This document shows, in pieces, positions 25,050-34,299 of a stretch of DNA of 64,000 bases (within the stretch, counting starts at the first letter, position 1; each line of letters starts with the position of its first letter). The stretch spans positions 3,720,001 to 3,784,000 of the forward strand of contig NZ_OY726398.1 of the NCBI RefSeq assembly GCF_963378105.1, given 5' to 3'. Under the pieces are notes generated by a model. The model did no database searches. It had not been told where the DNA came from and saw only the letters and a program-made list of their open reading frames with translations. Origin of the DNA: Mycolicibacter sp. MU0102. GTDB taxonomy: Bacteria; Actinomycetota; Actinomycetes; Mycobacteriales; Mycobacteriaceae. Made by a program: the position numbers and the translations under genes.

Positions 25050-27269
25050 TCATTTGCGGGGCAGGCCGAGAATCATCTGGGCGATGATGTTCAGCTGAAT
25101 TTCCTTGGTACCGCCGCCGATCAGCTCGGCCGGCGACAACAGATACGGCTCGACAACTGCCGGGTCGGAATCGGCGACCATCGCCAATCGCCCTACGGTT
25201 GCCAATGTGGCGTGGAAGGTGCGGCGCAGCAGCACGTTCATCGCCACTTTCGCGATGCTTGACGACGCCCCCATGCCTTCGCCGTCCAGCAGCCTGATGG
25301 TCTCGCGCACCCCGAGCGCCCTGATCGCGTTGGCGTATGCGTCGAGTTCGCCCAGTGCGCGCAGTGCGTCTCCGCGCGATCGGCCCGGGGCCGCGGCGAT
25401 GGCCCGCAGCGCCACAGCCCGGTCATTCTCGACGTATCCGCTGATGGCGGTGCGCTCCTCGGCCATCGTGGCGATCGCCAGTTGCCAGCCTTCGGTGGGC
25501 TCCCCGAGCAGCATCTCGTCGGGTACGAAGACGTCGGCGAGGAACACTTCGTTGAATTCGGCTGCCCCGGTGGCCATTACGATCGGCTGGACTTCGATCC
25601 CCGGCGAGCGCATGTCCACGATGAAATAGCCGATCCCGCGATGCTTGGCCACCGCGGGATCGGTACGGGCCAGCAGTGCGCCGTAGTCGGCGCGCTGCGC
25701 TGCCGAGGTCCAGATCTTGTGGCCGCTAATGCGCCATCCGCCGTCGACCTTGACCGCGCGAGTGGTCAACGACGCCAGGTCGGAGCCGGCCCCGGGCTCG
25801 GAGAACAGTTGGCACCAAGCGAGTTCGCCGCGCTGGGTCGGGGGAATCAGCCGCCGCTGCAGGGCATCCGGTGCAGCGCGCACGAGCGAGGGCAGGATCC
25901 ATTCGGCGATGCCCAGTGACGGCCGGACCAGCCCGGGTCGTTTGGCGAACTCCTCGATGATGATCAGCTGCTGCAATGGGGAGGCGTCGCGTCCCCACGG
26001 CGCGGGCCACTGCGGGGCGATCAGTCCGGCGTCGGCGATCAGCGTCCGCTGCGGGCCCGTTTCGAAGTGGGGGTAGTCGCCTTGGCGTCCCGGACCGTCG
26101 TTGGCCAGCGCTTGGGCGGCGTCGAGAGTCGTGGCCACGCCCGCCCGGAATTCGGCTTCCGCGCCGCCGAGGTCGACGGTGAAGTCCCGCTGCTGCCCGA
26201 CGGTCAGCTCGCCGAGCCGGCGAGCCCAGTCGGTGGCAGCACCGATCGAAGCGGCGATGCTGGTGGCGCGGCGCCAGTACAGGTGCAGATCGTGTTCCCA
26301 GGTGAACCCGATCGCGCCGAACATCGTCAAGGTGTCGAACACGGTGTCCGGACACGGCGCGACCGCCGTCAGCGCGGCGGTGGCCGCGGCCATCCGATGT
26401 TGTTCGGGACTGTCGGTCGCGGCGCGCAGCGCGTCCCAGGCCGCTGCGCAGGCCAGTTCGGCGTTGACCAGCAGCATGGCCGCATTGTGTTGCAGGGCCT
26501 GGAAGGTGCCGATCGCGACGCCGAACTGTTCGCGGGTGCGCAGGTGCGCGGTTGCGGCCTCGACACACCATTCGGCGATCCCGGCACACACCGCAGCCAC
26601 CAGCCCGACGGCGAGGTATTCGGCACGCTCGGAATCGATTCCGGTCAGGACATCGTCGGTGCTCACCGGGTGATCGACGACGGTGATGGTGGCCAGGTCG
26701 GTGAGCAGGTCGGTTCCGGTCACCGACTGGACGTCTGCTCGGTCGGTGTCGACGACCGCCCATACGTCCATACCGTCGTCACCGGTGGCGCAGACCAGCG
26801 CAAGCCGGGCCGCGCGGGCGCCGGAGATCACCTCGGAGGTACCGCTGATCGACCAGCCGTCATCGGTCCGTCGCGCGGTGAAGTCGGACTGTCCGGCCAG
26901 CACGACGGTGGCCGGGGCCCCGGCGGCGACCGCCCGCAGAAACTCCTCCCGCGCCGGCGTGGCCTCGGCGAGCAGACCGACCGCGCCGGCGGTCACCGTC
27001 GGCAGCAGTGGACCCGGTAGAGACACTGTTCCCGCGGCCTCCAGTACCGCGGCGACGTCCAGCAGCCCACCGCCCTGTCCGCCGCAGTTTTCGGGCAGGT
27101 GAATCGCGTGAAACCCGTTAGCGACCAGGTCATCCCACCAGGGTGGTAATTCTCCGTTCGCCAGCGCATCGAAGGCCTTTCGGGTATCGGTCATCGGCGC
27201 GCGCCGGCTGGCGAACTGCCGCAACGACTCGCCGAGTTGGCGTTGTTCGACGCTGAGCGTCACGCTCAC
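25050..27269 (-). CDS. Fused double acyl-CoA dehydrogenase, FadE34-like
   Basis: A 739-residue protein made of two acyl-CoA dehydrogenase modules in tandem (about 1-370 and 375-739), as in M. tuberculosis FadE34 (ChsE3). The first half is a degenerate module; the second carries FSEPGAGSDLASLTTRA, the flavin-site HKIWTSAAQRADY and the C-terminal GGGTKEIQLNIIAQMILGLPRK. FadE34-type enzymes dehydrogenate bulky steroid side-chain CoAs. GTG at 27269 follows GAGGAG and overlaps the IclR stop (GTGA). Upstream of the aldolase genes, giving a dehydrogenase-then-aldolase order. Confidence 0.9.
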   Translation of the reverse strand: MSVTLSVEQRQLGESLRQFASRRAPMTDTRKAFDALANGELPPWWDDLVANGFHAIHLPENCGGQGGGLLDVAAVLEAAGTVSLPGPLLPTVTAGAVGLLAEATPAREEFLRAVAAGAPATVVLAGQSDFTARRTDDGWSISGTSEVISGARAARLALVCATGDDGMDVWAVVDTDRADVQSVTGTDLLTDLATITVVDHPVSTDDVLTGIDSERAEYLAVGLVAAVCAGIAEWCVEAATAHLRTREQFGVAIGTFQALQHNAAMLLVNAELACAAAWDALRAATDSPEQHRMAAATAALTAVAPCPDTVFDTLTMFGAIGFTWEHDLHLYWRRATSIAASIGAATDWARRLGELTVGQQRDFTVDLGGAEAEFRAGVATTLDAAQALANDGPGRQGDYPHFETGPQRTLIADAGLIAPQWPAPWGRDASPLQQLIIIEEFAKRPGLVRPSLGIAEWILPSLVRAAPDALQRRLIPPTQRGELAWCQLFSEPGAGSDLASLTTRAVKVDGGWRISGHKIWTSAAQRADYGALLARTDPAVAKHRGIGYFIVDMRSPGIEVQPIVMATGAAEFNEVFLADVFVPDEMLLGEPTEGWQLAIATMAEERTAISGYVENDRAVALRAIAAAPGRSRGDALRALGELDAYANAIRALGVRETIRLLDGEGMGASSSIAKVAMNVLLRRTFHATLATVGRLAMVADSDPAVVEPYLLSPAELIGGGTKEIQLNIIAQMILGLPRK

Positions 27270-28180
27270 GAGCTCTCCTCATGTTCTCCACGTGCAGTCC
27301 ACTGCGATTGGATACGCGCGGCGGTTTCTCGTACGGCCACACCGAGATCGGCGACCTCCGCGGCGGTCAAGGCTGCGAAGGGGGCGACTCCCACCGACAT
27401 CGTCACCGTCCCGTCGGCGTCGCGAACCGGCGCCGAGACGCTGGCGATCGGATGCCGCTCGGTGTCGCCGAGTTCGTCGGGCAAGTAGTCGACCTCGGTG
27501 AGATCGGCGAACGCCGTGGCCAACCGGGCGGTGATCTCGTCCGGCTCGCCGTCGGCCGCCAGCGCCTGCAGCGCCGAGTACACCCGGACGTATTCGCGGC
27601 TCATCCGGTCGATCGCGTAGCCGCGCCGGCCGACCTCGTCGAGCACGGCGGCCAGCCGTCGCCGCAACCGCGGCGATGGTGCGCCCAGCCCGCTGAGCCA
27701 TTCCTTCTTGACCGGTTCGCCTGCGCCGGCGATGAATTCACGGCCGAACGGCGCCACCAGCGGAATCCGGAAGCCGGCACCCAACCGCAGACCGGCGATC
27801 GACTCCCCGACCGAATCGGTCACCACCACCGTCGCACCCTGGCGAGCACCGAGGATCACCTGTCGGCCGACCGCGTCGAAAAGCCGCTGCAGCTCCGGCC
27901 GGAAGGCCTGCCGGTTGATGGGGCGGGCGAGCGCGGCCAGCGCGGGGCCCCAGGAATATCCACCCTACTGGCGGTCGCGCACCAGCCACTGCCGGCTAGC
28001 CAGAGTGGCGAGGATCGCGTGGCAGGTGCCGTGACTGATGCCCAGGGTCTGCGAGATCTCCGACAGGGAGAAATGCCGTTCCGGGTCGGCGGCCAGCAGC
28101 TCCAGGATCCGCATCACCCGCTCGGTCGGCGGCGAGGAGACCGGACGGGCCGTGCCGTCCGCGTCCGTCGCTGCCGTCAT
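27266..28180 (-). pseudogene. IclR-family regulator interrupted by an in-frame amber stop
   Basis: Codons from 28180 encode an N-terminal winged HTH (ERVMRILELLAADPERHFSLSEISQTLGISHGTCHAILATLASRQWLVRD). The frame meets TAG at 27965-27967 and then continues in the same frame with GGYSWGPALAALARPINRQAF and a complete IclR effector domain to 27266. With the stop read through, the protein would be 304 residues, normal for IclR. It overlaps fadE by 4 bp. This is either a nonsense mutation, an assembly error or an unusual split gene. It would have regulated the downstream fadE-aldolase operon. Confidence 0.82.
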
Positions 28181-28231
28181 ACTTTCGAAAAATACGTCGA
28201 ATAGTCGACGCACGCAAGTTCGCGGCGGACG

Positions 28232-29053
28232 TCAGTCGGAGGCCGCCACGCGCGCTCGCTCCCGCATCGACGCCACCACACCGCCGTCGTTGAGGATGTC
28301 GGTTCCGGTGAGATATCCCGCCTTGGCGCTGACGCAGAATGCCAGCAGCTCGGCCATCTCCTCGGGCGTTCCCCAGCGTGGGACCGCGGCGTCGGTGACC
28401 AGCGCCCCGGCGCCGGCCCGCTCCTCCAGCCGGCCCATCTCGGTGTCCACCGAACCGGGTGACACCGAGACGATGCGCAGCCCGCGCCCATTGAACCGCT
28501 CGGCCTGCGAGCTGGAGTACCAGCGTACGAACGCCTTGCTCACCGCGTAAGCGATGCCCGAGCGCACCTCTTCGGGAAACCCGCTGTAGCCGGCCGCCAT
28601 GGTGTCCACGAACGCCGGGCCGTCCTGCAGTGCCAGCGGGAACTGCCCGGCCGGGATCAACTCCTCGGGCAGCAGGTGAGCCGCCATCGACGCCACGTTG
28701 ACGATCGCAGCGCCCTCGGGTGCCGCACCAAAGAAGATCTCGTTGACGTTGACGGTGCCCACGGCATTGGTCCGCATGACATAGTCGGCATCCCCCATGC
28801 TCGGGCTGACTCCGGCGGTGTGGATCACCGAGGTGACGGGCCCGATGCCGGCCGCGGTGTCGAACAGCGCAGCGACCGCGTCGCGATCGGTGACGTCGCA
28901 ATTGATCAGCCGGACGTCGAAGCCTTTCAAGGCCGCCGCGGCGTCCAGCCGGTCTTGCCGGACATCGCAGAGCACGACCGGCTGCTCGCGGCCGACGATC
29001 TTCGCGGTGGCCAGCCCCATCCCGCCGGCGCCACCGGTGATCACAGACACCAT
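28232..29053 (-). CDS. SDR family oxidoreductase
   Basis: A 273-residue short-chain dehydrogenase: cofactor motif GGAGGMGLATA, acidic DVRQDR after strand 2, Ser in VNVASMAAHL, Tyr/Lys in GIAYAVSKAFVRW and C-terminal GTDILNDGGVVASM. A roughly 40-residue insert between the catalytic Ser and Tyr (LLPEELIPAGQF...) is longer than in FabG. It follows the amidohydrolase by 4 bp, so both are in one transcript. Substrate unknown. Confidence 0.85.
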   Translation of the reverse strand: MVSVITGGAGGMGLATAKIVGREQPVVLCDVRQDRLDAAAALKGFDVRLINCDVTDRDAVAALFDTAAGIGPVTSVIHTAGVSPSMGDADYVMRTNAVGTVNVNEIFFGAAPEGAAIVNVASMAAHLLPEELIPAGQFPLALQDGPAFVDTMAAGYSGFPEEVRSGIAYAVSKAFVRWYSSSQAERFNGRGLRIVSVSPGSVDTEMGRLEERAGAGALVTDAAVPRWGTPEEMAELLAFCVSAKAGYLTGTDILNDGGVVASMRERARVAASD

Positions 29054-29057
29054 CGCG

Positions 29058-30320
29058 TCAGGCCTGCGCCAACTGCTTCTGCGCGTACCGCTGCGCCCAT
29101 TCGGCCCGCGGCCGGATGGAGACGTCCACGTCGGTGGCCGTCGCCCGCAGCGCGCCTACCGTCGCCTGCGCACGCGGCGTGTGCGCGAACGGATCCCAGC
29201 CGAAGAACCGGCAGGAGTTCTCCCAGGTGATCTTGTTGATGTCGGAGTCGTCGGCGCCGGCGGCCTCCAGCTCGGCGAGCACCTGCTCGGGGGCATCCGG
29301 CCAGAAGCAGTCCGAGTGCGGGTAGTCGCACTCCCAGGCGATGATGTCGATACCGATCTCGTGCCGCAGCTTCAGCGACGTCTTGTCGGTGACATAACAG
29401 GCCAGCGAATGCTCGCGGAACACTTCGGACGGCAGCTTGTCGCCGAAGTCGCGGCGCAGCCACTTCTGGTTGGTGTAGTGCCGGTCGCTGCGGTCCAGAT
29501 AGAACGGGATCCAACCGATACCGCCCTCGGAGAACGCGAATTTCAGGTCCGGGTAGTTGCGCATCGCCGGACCCCACAGCAGGTCCTGGGCGCACATCGC
29601 CGAGATCTGGGTGGCCAGGATGATCAGGTTATCGATCGGGGCGTTGGGGGCCATGCTGATCGCGCCGAAGCCGGTGCCGATGTGCAGGCACATCACCACG
29701 CCGGTCTCCGACAGCGTGCGGAACACCGGGCCCCAGTACTCGTCGTCGTGGTAGCTGGGCAGTCCCTCCAGGTGTGGCAGTTCGGGCATGGTGACCGCCC
29801 GGCAGCCCTTGGCCGCCACCCGGCGGATCTCGGCGCACATCGCCTCGGGATTCCAGGTCGGCAGGATCGCGATCGGGATGAAGCGGCCCGGATAGGAGCC
29901 GGCCCACTCATCGATGTGCCAGTCGTTGTAGGCCGACACCATCACCAAGGTGACGTCCTCGCGCGTCATGTTGAGGTGCCGCGCGGAGAACCCGGTGAAG
30001 GTCGGGAAGCACATCGAGGCGAGGATGCCGTTGCGGCTCATGTCGCGCACCCGCTCATGCACGTCGTAGACCCCGGGACGCATCTCGGCGAAACCGGCGG
30101 GGTCGCGGCCCCACTCCTCGGCGGGCCATGACACCACCGCATTGAGCCCGCTGACGCCTTGCGGGCGGCCCTGATACATCCACTGGTCGACGCCTTTTTC
30201 GTCGGTGACGACGATCGGTGCCTCCGTCTTGTACTTGGCCGGGACATGGTTGAGGAACATGTCGGGCGGCTCCACCACGTGGTCGTCGATGCTGACCAGG
30301 ATCAAGTCGTCGATGTTCAT
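29058..30320 (-). CDS. Amidohydrolase-2 family protein
   Basis: A 420-residue amidohydrolase. SIDDHVVEPPDMF near the start gives the metal motif DxH; HIDEW, CLHIGTGFG and the late WECDYPHSDCFWPD complete the TIM-barrel signature. The ATG at 30320 is chosen because MNIDDLILVSIDDHVVEP is the conserved N-terminus. It diverges from an AraC gene with only 25 bp between the start codons. Role as for other members here: hydrolysis or decarboxylation of a CoA-linked or free acid intermediate. Confidence 0.9.
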   Translation of the reverse strand: MNIDDLILVSIDDHVVEPPDMFLNHVPAKYKTEAPIVVTDEKGVDQWMYQGRPQGVSGLNAVVSWPAEEWGRDPAGFAEMRPGVYDVHERVRDMSRNGILASMCFPTFTGFSARHLNMTREDVTLVMVSAYNDWHIDEWAGSYPGRFIPIAILPTWNPEAMCAEIRRVAAKGCRAVTMPELPHLEGLPSYHDDEYWGPVFRTLSETGVVMCLHIGTGFGAISMAPNAPIDNLIILATQISAMCAQDLLWGPAMRNYPDLKFAFSEGGIGWIPFYLDRSDRHYTNQKWLRRDFGDKLPSEVFREHSLACYVTDKTSLKLRHEIGIDIIAWECDYPHSDCFWPDAPEQVLAELEAAGADDSDINKITWENSCRFFGWDPFAHTPRAQATVGALRATATDVDVSIRPRAEWAQRYAQKQLAQA

Positions 30321-30345
30321 GGCTCTACTAGTACCCTGGAAAATC
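30321..30345. promoter_or_regulatory. Very short divergent gap (25 bp) between amidohydrolase and AraC genes
   Basis: Only 25 bp separate the two start codons. The gap includes CTACTAGTAC. At least one promoter must lie inside the neighbouring coding sequence. Confidence 0.35.
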
Positions 30346-31170
30346 GTGACCGTCTCCGCGCGTTCGGCCATAGATTTTGCAGAACCGGCCAACATCGATC
30401 TGCGCCGTGGCGGCCGCGCGCGGGCCGGCAGCTACCTCTACGAGGGACGGCAACTGGTCACCGGCTGGCATTCCCATGACTTGCACCAGATCGAGTACGC
30501 CGTCGGTGGCGTGGTCGAAGTCGAGACCGCCGCGGCGCACTATCTGTTGCCACCGCAGCAGGCGGCCTGGATCCCGGCCGGCCTGGAGCATCAGGCCGTC
30601 ATGCGCGCCGAGGTGCGCACCGTGGCGGTGATGTTCGACCCTGAGCTGGTCGCCCACGCCGGCGACCGGGCCCGCATCCTGACCGTTTCGCCGCTAATCC
30701 GGGAGATGATGCTGCATTCGCTGCGCTGGCCAATCGAACGGGCCGACGGCGACGTGGTCTCCGATGACTTCTTCCGCACCCTGGGGCACCTGGTCTCTGC
30801 CGCATTGGACCACGAGGCGCCGCTGAGCCTGCCCACCTCGGATCACCCGATCGTCGGCGCGGCCATGGTCTACACCAAGGAACACCTGGCGTCGGTGACC
30901 GCGGCGGAGGTCGCCCACGCCGTCGCCGTCTCCGAGCGCACCCTGCGCCGTCAGTTCGAAGCGGTGATCGGCATGTCCTGGCGCACCTACCTGCTACACG
31001 CCCGAATGCTGCAGGCGATGGCGCTGCTGGCCGCCCCCGACCAGGGGGTCCAGCAGACCGCAACGGCTATCGGCTTCGACAGCTTGAGCGCGTTCACCCG
31101 GGCGTTCACCCGCTTTGCCGGCGAGGCTCCCTCGAGCTACCACCGCCGAATCATGACTACGACGTCTTAA
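30346..31170 (+). CDS. AraC-family transcriptional regulator
   Basis: A 274-residue regulator. The N-terminal cupin is visible in TGWHSHDLHQIEYAVGGVVEVETAAAHYLLPPQQAAWIPAGLEHQ. The C-terminal double HTH includes VTAAEVAHAVAVSERTLRRQFEAVIGMSWRTYLLHARMLQA and the AraC signature IGFDSLSAFTRAFTRFAGEAPSSYHRR. GTG at 30346 is preceded by GGAAA. It is divergent from the amidohydrolase/SDR pair, its likely target, and its 3' end overlaps the convergent fadE gene by 14 bp. Confidence 0.9.
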   Translation: MTVSARSAIDFAEPANIDLRRGGRARAGSYLYEGRQLVTGWHSHDLHQIEYAVGGVVEVETAAAHYLLPPQQAAWIPAGLEHQAVMRAEVRTVAVMFDPELVAHAGDRARILTVSPLIREMMLHSLRWPIERADGDVVSDDFFRTLGHLVSAALDHEAPLSLPTSDHPIVGAAMVYTKEHLASVTAAEVAHAVAVSERTLRRQFEAVIGMSWRTYLLHARMLQAMALLAAPDQGVQQTATAIGFDSLSAFTRAFTRFAGEAPSSYHRRIMTTTS

Positions 31171-32335
31171 CCACCGGGGGCGAATAGTTCGGCTTGCCCA
31201 GGCCCAGTACGTATTGGGCGATCATGTTGCGGAACACTTCGAGAGTCCCGCCGTAGATGCCGACCAGCGGAGCGAACCGGAAGACGTAGTCGCTCGCCCC
31301 GCCGTCGATGGCACCGTCGGTGTCGATCGGCAGCGCCGACGCACTTCCGAGCAGGTCCATCAGGTCCGGCGAGACATCGCGCATCGCCTGCGCCAGTGCC
31401 ACCCGTCCGAAAATGGATGGCGCCGACAGCGACGCCTCCACCCGCGCCGCGGCGCGCCCGAGCCGGTAGGCCACCGAACGATCCGCGATGCTCCCCGACC
31501 GCCCGGCCACCTCGCCCGCCTTGTCGACAGCGACGGCCATGAAGTTCGCCTGGTGCATCATGATCGAGACATCCTGCAATCCATCGGGATTGGCGTCCAC
31601 AGCGCCGTGTTCGACGTTGAGCGGCTCACGCAGCACGGTCCATCCGCCGTTGACCTCGCCAAGGCGGTACTTGTCGTCGACGCGCACGTCGCTGTAGTAG
31701 ACGATGTTGGTGCGGTCGCCGTCGACGGTGCGGAGGCCCTGGATCTCGATGCCCGGAGTGTTCAACGGAACCAGGAACATGGTGAGGCTCTTGTGTTTCC
31801 GCGCCTCTGGATCGGTGTTGGTGATCAGGAAGACGTACTGGCAGTTGTGGGCGCCGGTGGTGAACATCTTGGAGCCGTTAATGATCCAGTTGTCGCCGTC
31901 GCGCACCGCGCGGGTCTTGCAGGTTGCGACGTCGGAGCCGCCTTCGGGCTCGGTGTAGCCCAAGCAGAGTCGGATGTGGCCGCTGAAGACCCCGGGCAGA
32001 ATCTCCTCACGCAGCTCGGGCGAGCCGAAGGAGGCGACCGACCGGGCCACCATCGCCGTGGTTCCCCAGGTGACCCAGGGCACGTGGGCGCGGCGCTTCT
32101 CCAGTTCCCAGATACGTCGGCGCACGCGGGGTAGGCCGCCGTCGGCCTCGGTTTTCCACTCCGCCTCCAGGTAACCCGCGGCGCCCAGCGCCAGGTGAAC
32201 GACCTCGTCGAAGTTGTCCCCGGTCTCGCGGTCGCGGCGCTTGACGTCCTCAGTCACGTGAGTGGCCAGGAATGCGCGTACCTCGTCGCGGAAAGCCAAG
32301 TCATCGTCGGTCAGCTGTGGTTGTGAGAAGTCCAT
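31157..32335 (-). CDS. Acyl-CoA dehydrogenase, subunit A of a two-gene pair
   Basis: A 392-residue acyl-CoA dehydrogenase with GYTEPEGGSDVATCKTRAVRDGDNWIINGSKMFTTGAHNCQYVFL (substrate and flavin region) and the C-terminal GIYGGTLEVFRNMIAQYVLGL. Start MDFSQPQLTDDD at 32335. The adjacent gene encodes a second, shorter acyl-CoA dehydrogenase. Such pairs (ChsE1-ChsE2, ChsE4-ChsE5) form alpha2beta2 enzymes for steroid-type CoA esters. An electron-transfer flavoprotein would take the electrons. Confidence 0.9.
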   Translation of the reverse strand: MDFSQPQLTDDDLAFRDEVRAFLATHVTEDVKRRDRETGDNFDEVVHLALGAAGYLEAEWKTEADGGLPRVRRRIWELEKRRAHVPWVTWGTTAMVARSVASFGSPELREEILPGVFSGHIRLCLGYTEPEGGSDVATCKTRAVRDGDNWIINGSKMFTTGAHNCQYVFLITNTDPEARKHKSLTMFLVPLNTPGIEIQGLRTVDGDRTNIVYYSDVRVDDKYRLGEVNGGWTVLREPLNVEHGAVDANPDGLQDVSIMMHQANFMAVAVDKAGEVAGRSGSIADRSVAYRLGRAAARVEASLSAPSIFGRVALAQAMRDVSPDLMDLLGSASALPIDTDGAIDGGASDYVFRFAPLVGIYGGTLEVFRNMIAQYVLGLGKPNYSPPVVKTS

Positions 32336-32348
32336 GATCGTTGGTGTC

Positions 32349-33434
32349 CTATTCGGCTGCGTGGGCGGCGGTTTCGCGGGCGGCGGTTTCACGAACGGCG
32401 ACGAGCTCCCCTATGCGGCAGGCAGTGACTCCGGGATCGCCCCCGGCCAGGGGCCAGCCGCGGGCCCGGACCAGGTACGCGGTGGCCGCGGCTTCGGCTG
32501 ACACGCCCAGACCCCCCTGGATGTGGACCGCCATGGTGGCGGCCTTGGCGGCTTCCTCTGCCATGAAGACGAAGGCCGAGGCCGCCAGCTCCGGCCGCTC
32601 ATCGGGCTCGTTGTCCATGAACCATCCGGCGCGGTAGGCCAGGTTACGTCCGGAGGCGACCGTGATCGCCATATTCGCCAGTGGGTGCGAGATCGCCTGC
32701 AGGGTGCCGATCGGCACACCCAGGGTGTATCGGGTCTTGGCGAACTCCGCGGCGATGGTCATGGTCTGCTCCACCATCCCGACCAGCGCTGAGGCGGTCA
32801 GTAGTCGCCATTCATCCAGCGCCCGCTGATATTCCGCCAGCGCCTGAGGCCCGCTGGCCAGCACGGTCGCCGCGTCGGCTTCGGCCGGGTCGACCCATGC
32901 CATCGGCAACCGGCCGATGTTGTCGACGCGAACCGGCCGGGCTGCGAACGCCAGGCGCACCACCGCATCCCCGTCACGGACGATGATCGTGTCGGCGATC
33001 GAACCCGTCGGCAGCAGCCGCGGGCCGGCGGTGGCCTCCTGGTGCGGGTCGAACGCAATCAGTCGATTCCCGCTCACGATGTCGGCGGTGGCGTCGGCGT
33101 CCGGCGATAACCCACCGAGGCGGCCCAACAGGCGCGCGGCGCAGACTTGGTCGATCCAGGGAACCGGCGCCAGGGAGCGACCGATCTCCTCGGCGACCAG
33201 CGCAAGGTCCACCAGCGTGGCTCCGTCGCCACCGACCGATTCCGGCAGCGCCATGGTGGTGGCGCCCATCGCACATAGCCGCTCCCACAGGTTCTTGTCG
33301 AACCCGGATTCCTCTGCGGCACGTACTGTTTCGATCGGGCTATGCGTGGTGAAGAACTGTTTGTAGGCAGCCTGCAACGCGACGTGGTCCTCGGTCAGGC
33401 TGTAGTCCAGCCTGCGCAGTTCGAAACGATCCAT
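32349..33434 (-). CDS. Acyl-CoA dehydrogenase, subunit B of a two-gene pair
   Basis: A 361-residue acyl-CoA dehydrogenase-fold protein. The N-terminal domain has ALPESVGGDGATLVDLALVAEEIGRSLAPVPW; the C-terminal domain has AEFAKTRYTLGVPIGTLQAISHPLANM and VHIQGGLGVSAEAAATAYLVRA. It lacks the strong GG(T)xE end motif of subunit A, as expected for the partner chain. Start MDRFELRRLDYSL at 33434 after GGAGAGC. Thirteen bp separate it from subunit A. Confidence 0.88.
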   Translation of the reverse strand: MDRFELRRLDYSLTEDHVALQAAYKQFFTTHSPIETVRAAEESGFDKNLWERLCAMGATTMALPESVGGDGATLVDLALVAEEIGRSLAPVPWIDQVCAARLLGRLGGLSPDADATADIVSGNRLIAFDPHQEATAGPRLLPTGSIADTIIVRDGDAVVRLAFAARPVRVDNIGRLPMAWVDPAEADAATVLASGPQALAEYQRALDEWRLLTASALVGMVEQTMTIAAEFAKTRYTLGVPIGTLQAISHPLANMAITVASGRNLAYRAGWFMDNEPDERPELAASAFVFMAEEAAKAATMAVHIQGGLGVSAEAAATAYLVRARGWPLAGGDPGVTACRIGELVAVRETAARETAAHAAE

Positions 33435-33435
33435 C

Positions 33436-34299
33436 TCAGCTCTCCTGTTCGGGTACGGCGCCGCGTTCGGCGAAGAAGAAGTCGGCGGCATTGCGGTAGA
33501 GGTACTTGTCGAGCACGTCGGGTGGTAGGTCCAGAGCGCGCGCCTCGGGCACTACCCGGTCCATCCGCAGCACCGGCCAGTCCGAGGCGAAGATGACCTT
33601 GCCGGCGCCCCGGGTGCGCATGAAGTGCAGCAGGCTTTCCGGCAGTCGTTTCGGCGACCAGGCCGAGGTCATCAGCCGCAGGTTGCGGTACTTGATGAGC
33701 AGGCGGATCGCCACGTCCCACCAGGGGTCGGCGCCGTGGATCATGCACAGTCGCAATTCGGGAAATCGCACACAGACCCGGTCCAGGTGGATCGGGTGCT
33801 GCACCTCACCGGGGATCGGCGGCCCCGGAATTCCGGTGTTGACGCACAGCGGCAGATCCAGCTCGGCGCACTTGGCGTAGAGCGGATAGTAGACCGCGTC
33901 ACTGGGCGGATACTGGCCATCGCCCCAGAAGCTCGGCCCCACAACGGCGTAGACCACCGGCAGGTCGCCCGCGACGGCACTCAATTCCCGAAGCGCGGGC
34001 ACCGGACGCAGCAGGTTCATGCCGCCCATTGCCAGCGCGAACCGATCTGGCCGGGCTTCCACGAACTTTCGCGCGGTCACCGATGGTTTGACCAGGTTGT
34101 CCATCAAGACGGCCTTGGTCACGCCGTGGGTGTCCATCTCGTCGAGCAGCGCCGACATGTCGACCGGCGCGAACATCGACTCGGGTCCCTTGAAGTAGTC
34201 ATCGCGAGTTCTGACCATCCAGGACGGCTGCTCGTTCTCGCCGAAGTGCACGTTTGCCAGACAATCGATTACTTGTGACTGCTCGCTCATGCCCGTCAT
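33436..34299 (-). CDS. Amidohydrolase-2 family protein (short form)
   Basis: A 287-residue member of the amidohydrolase-2 family: the N-terminal metal motif is weak (VIDCLANVHFGENEQPSW), while ELRLCMIHGADPWWDVAIRLL and the late ASDWPVL are typical. It is about 120 residues shorter than its relatives in this window. ATG at 34299 overlaps the fadD stop (ATGA). Its stop abuts the acyl-CoA dehydrogenase start, so the five genes from 37165 to 31157 are one operon. Confidence 0.85.
   Translation of the reverse strand: MTGMSEQSQVIDCLANVHFGENEQPSWMVRTRDDYFKGPESMFAPVDMSALLDEMDTHGVTKAVLMDNLVKPSVTARKFVEARPDRFALAMGGMNLLRPVPALRELSAVAGDLPVVYAVVGPSFWGDGQYPPSDAVYYPLYAKCAELDLPLCVNTGIPGPPIPGEVQHPIHLDRVCVRFPELRLCMIHGADPWWDVAIRLLIKYRNLRLMTSAWSPKRLPESLLHFMRTRGAGKVIFASDWPVLRMDRVVPEARALDLPPDVLDKYLYRNAADFFFAERGAVPEQES

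Noticed and set aside
27738..27989. Minus-strand frame across the IclR stop codon in another register
   Set aside because: It has no HTH or IclR pattern; the same-frame continuation after TAG gives a perfect IclR effector domain, so no frameshift is needed.
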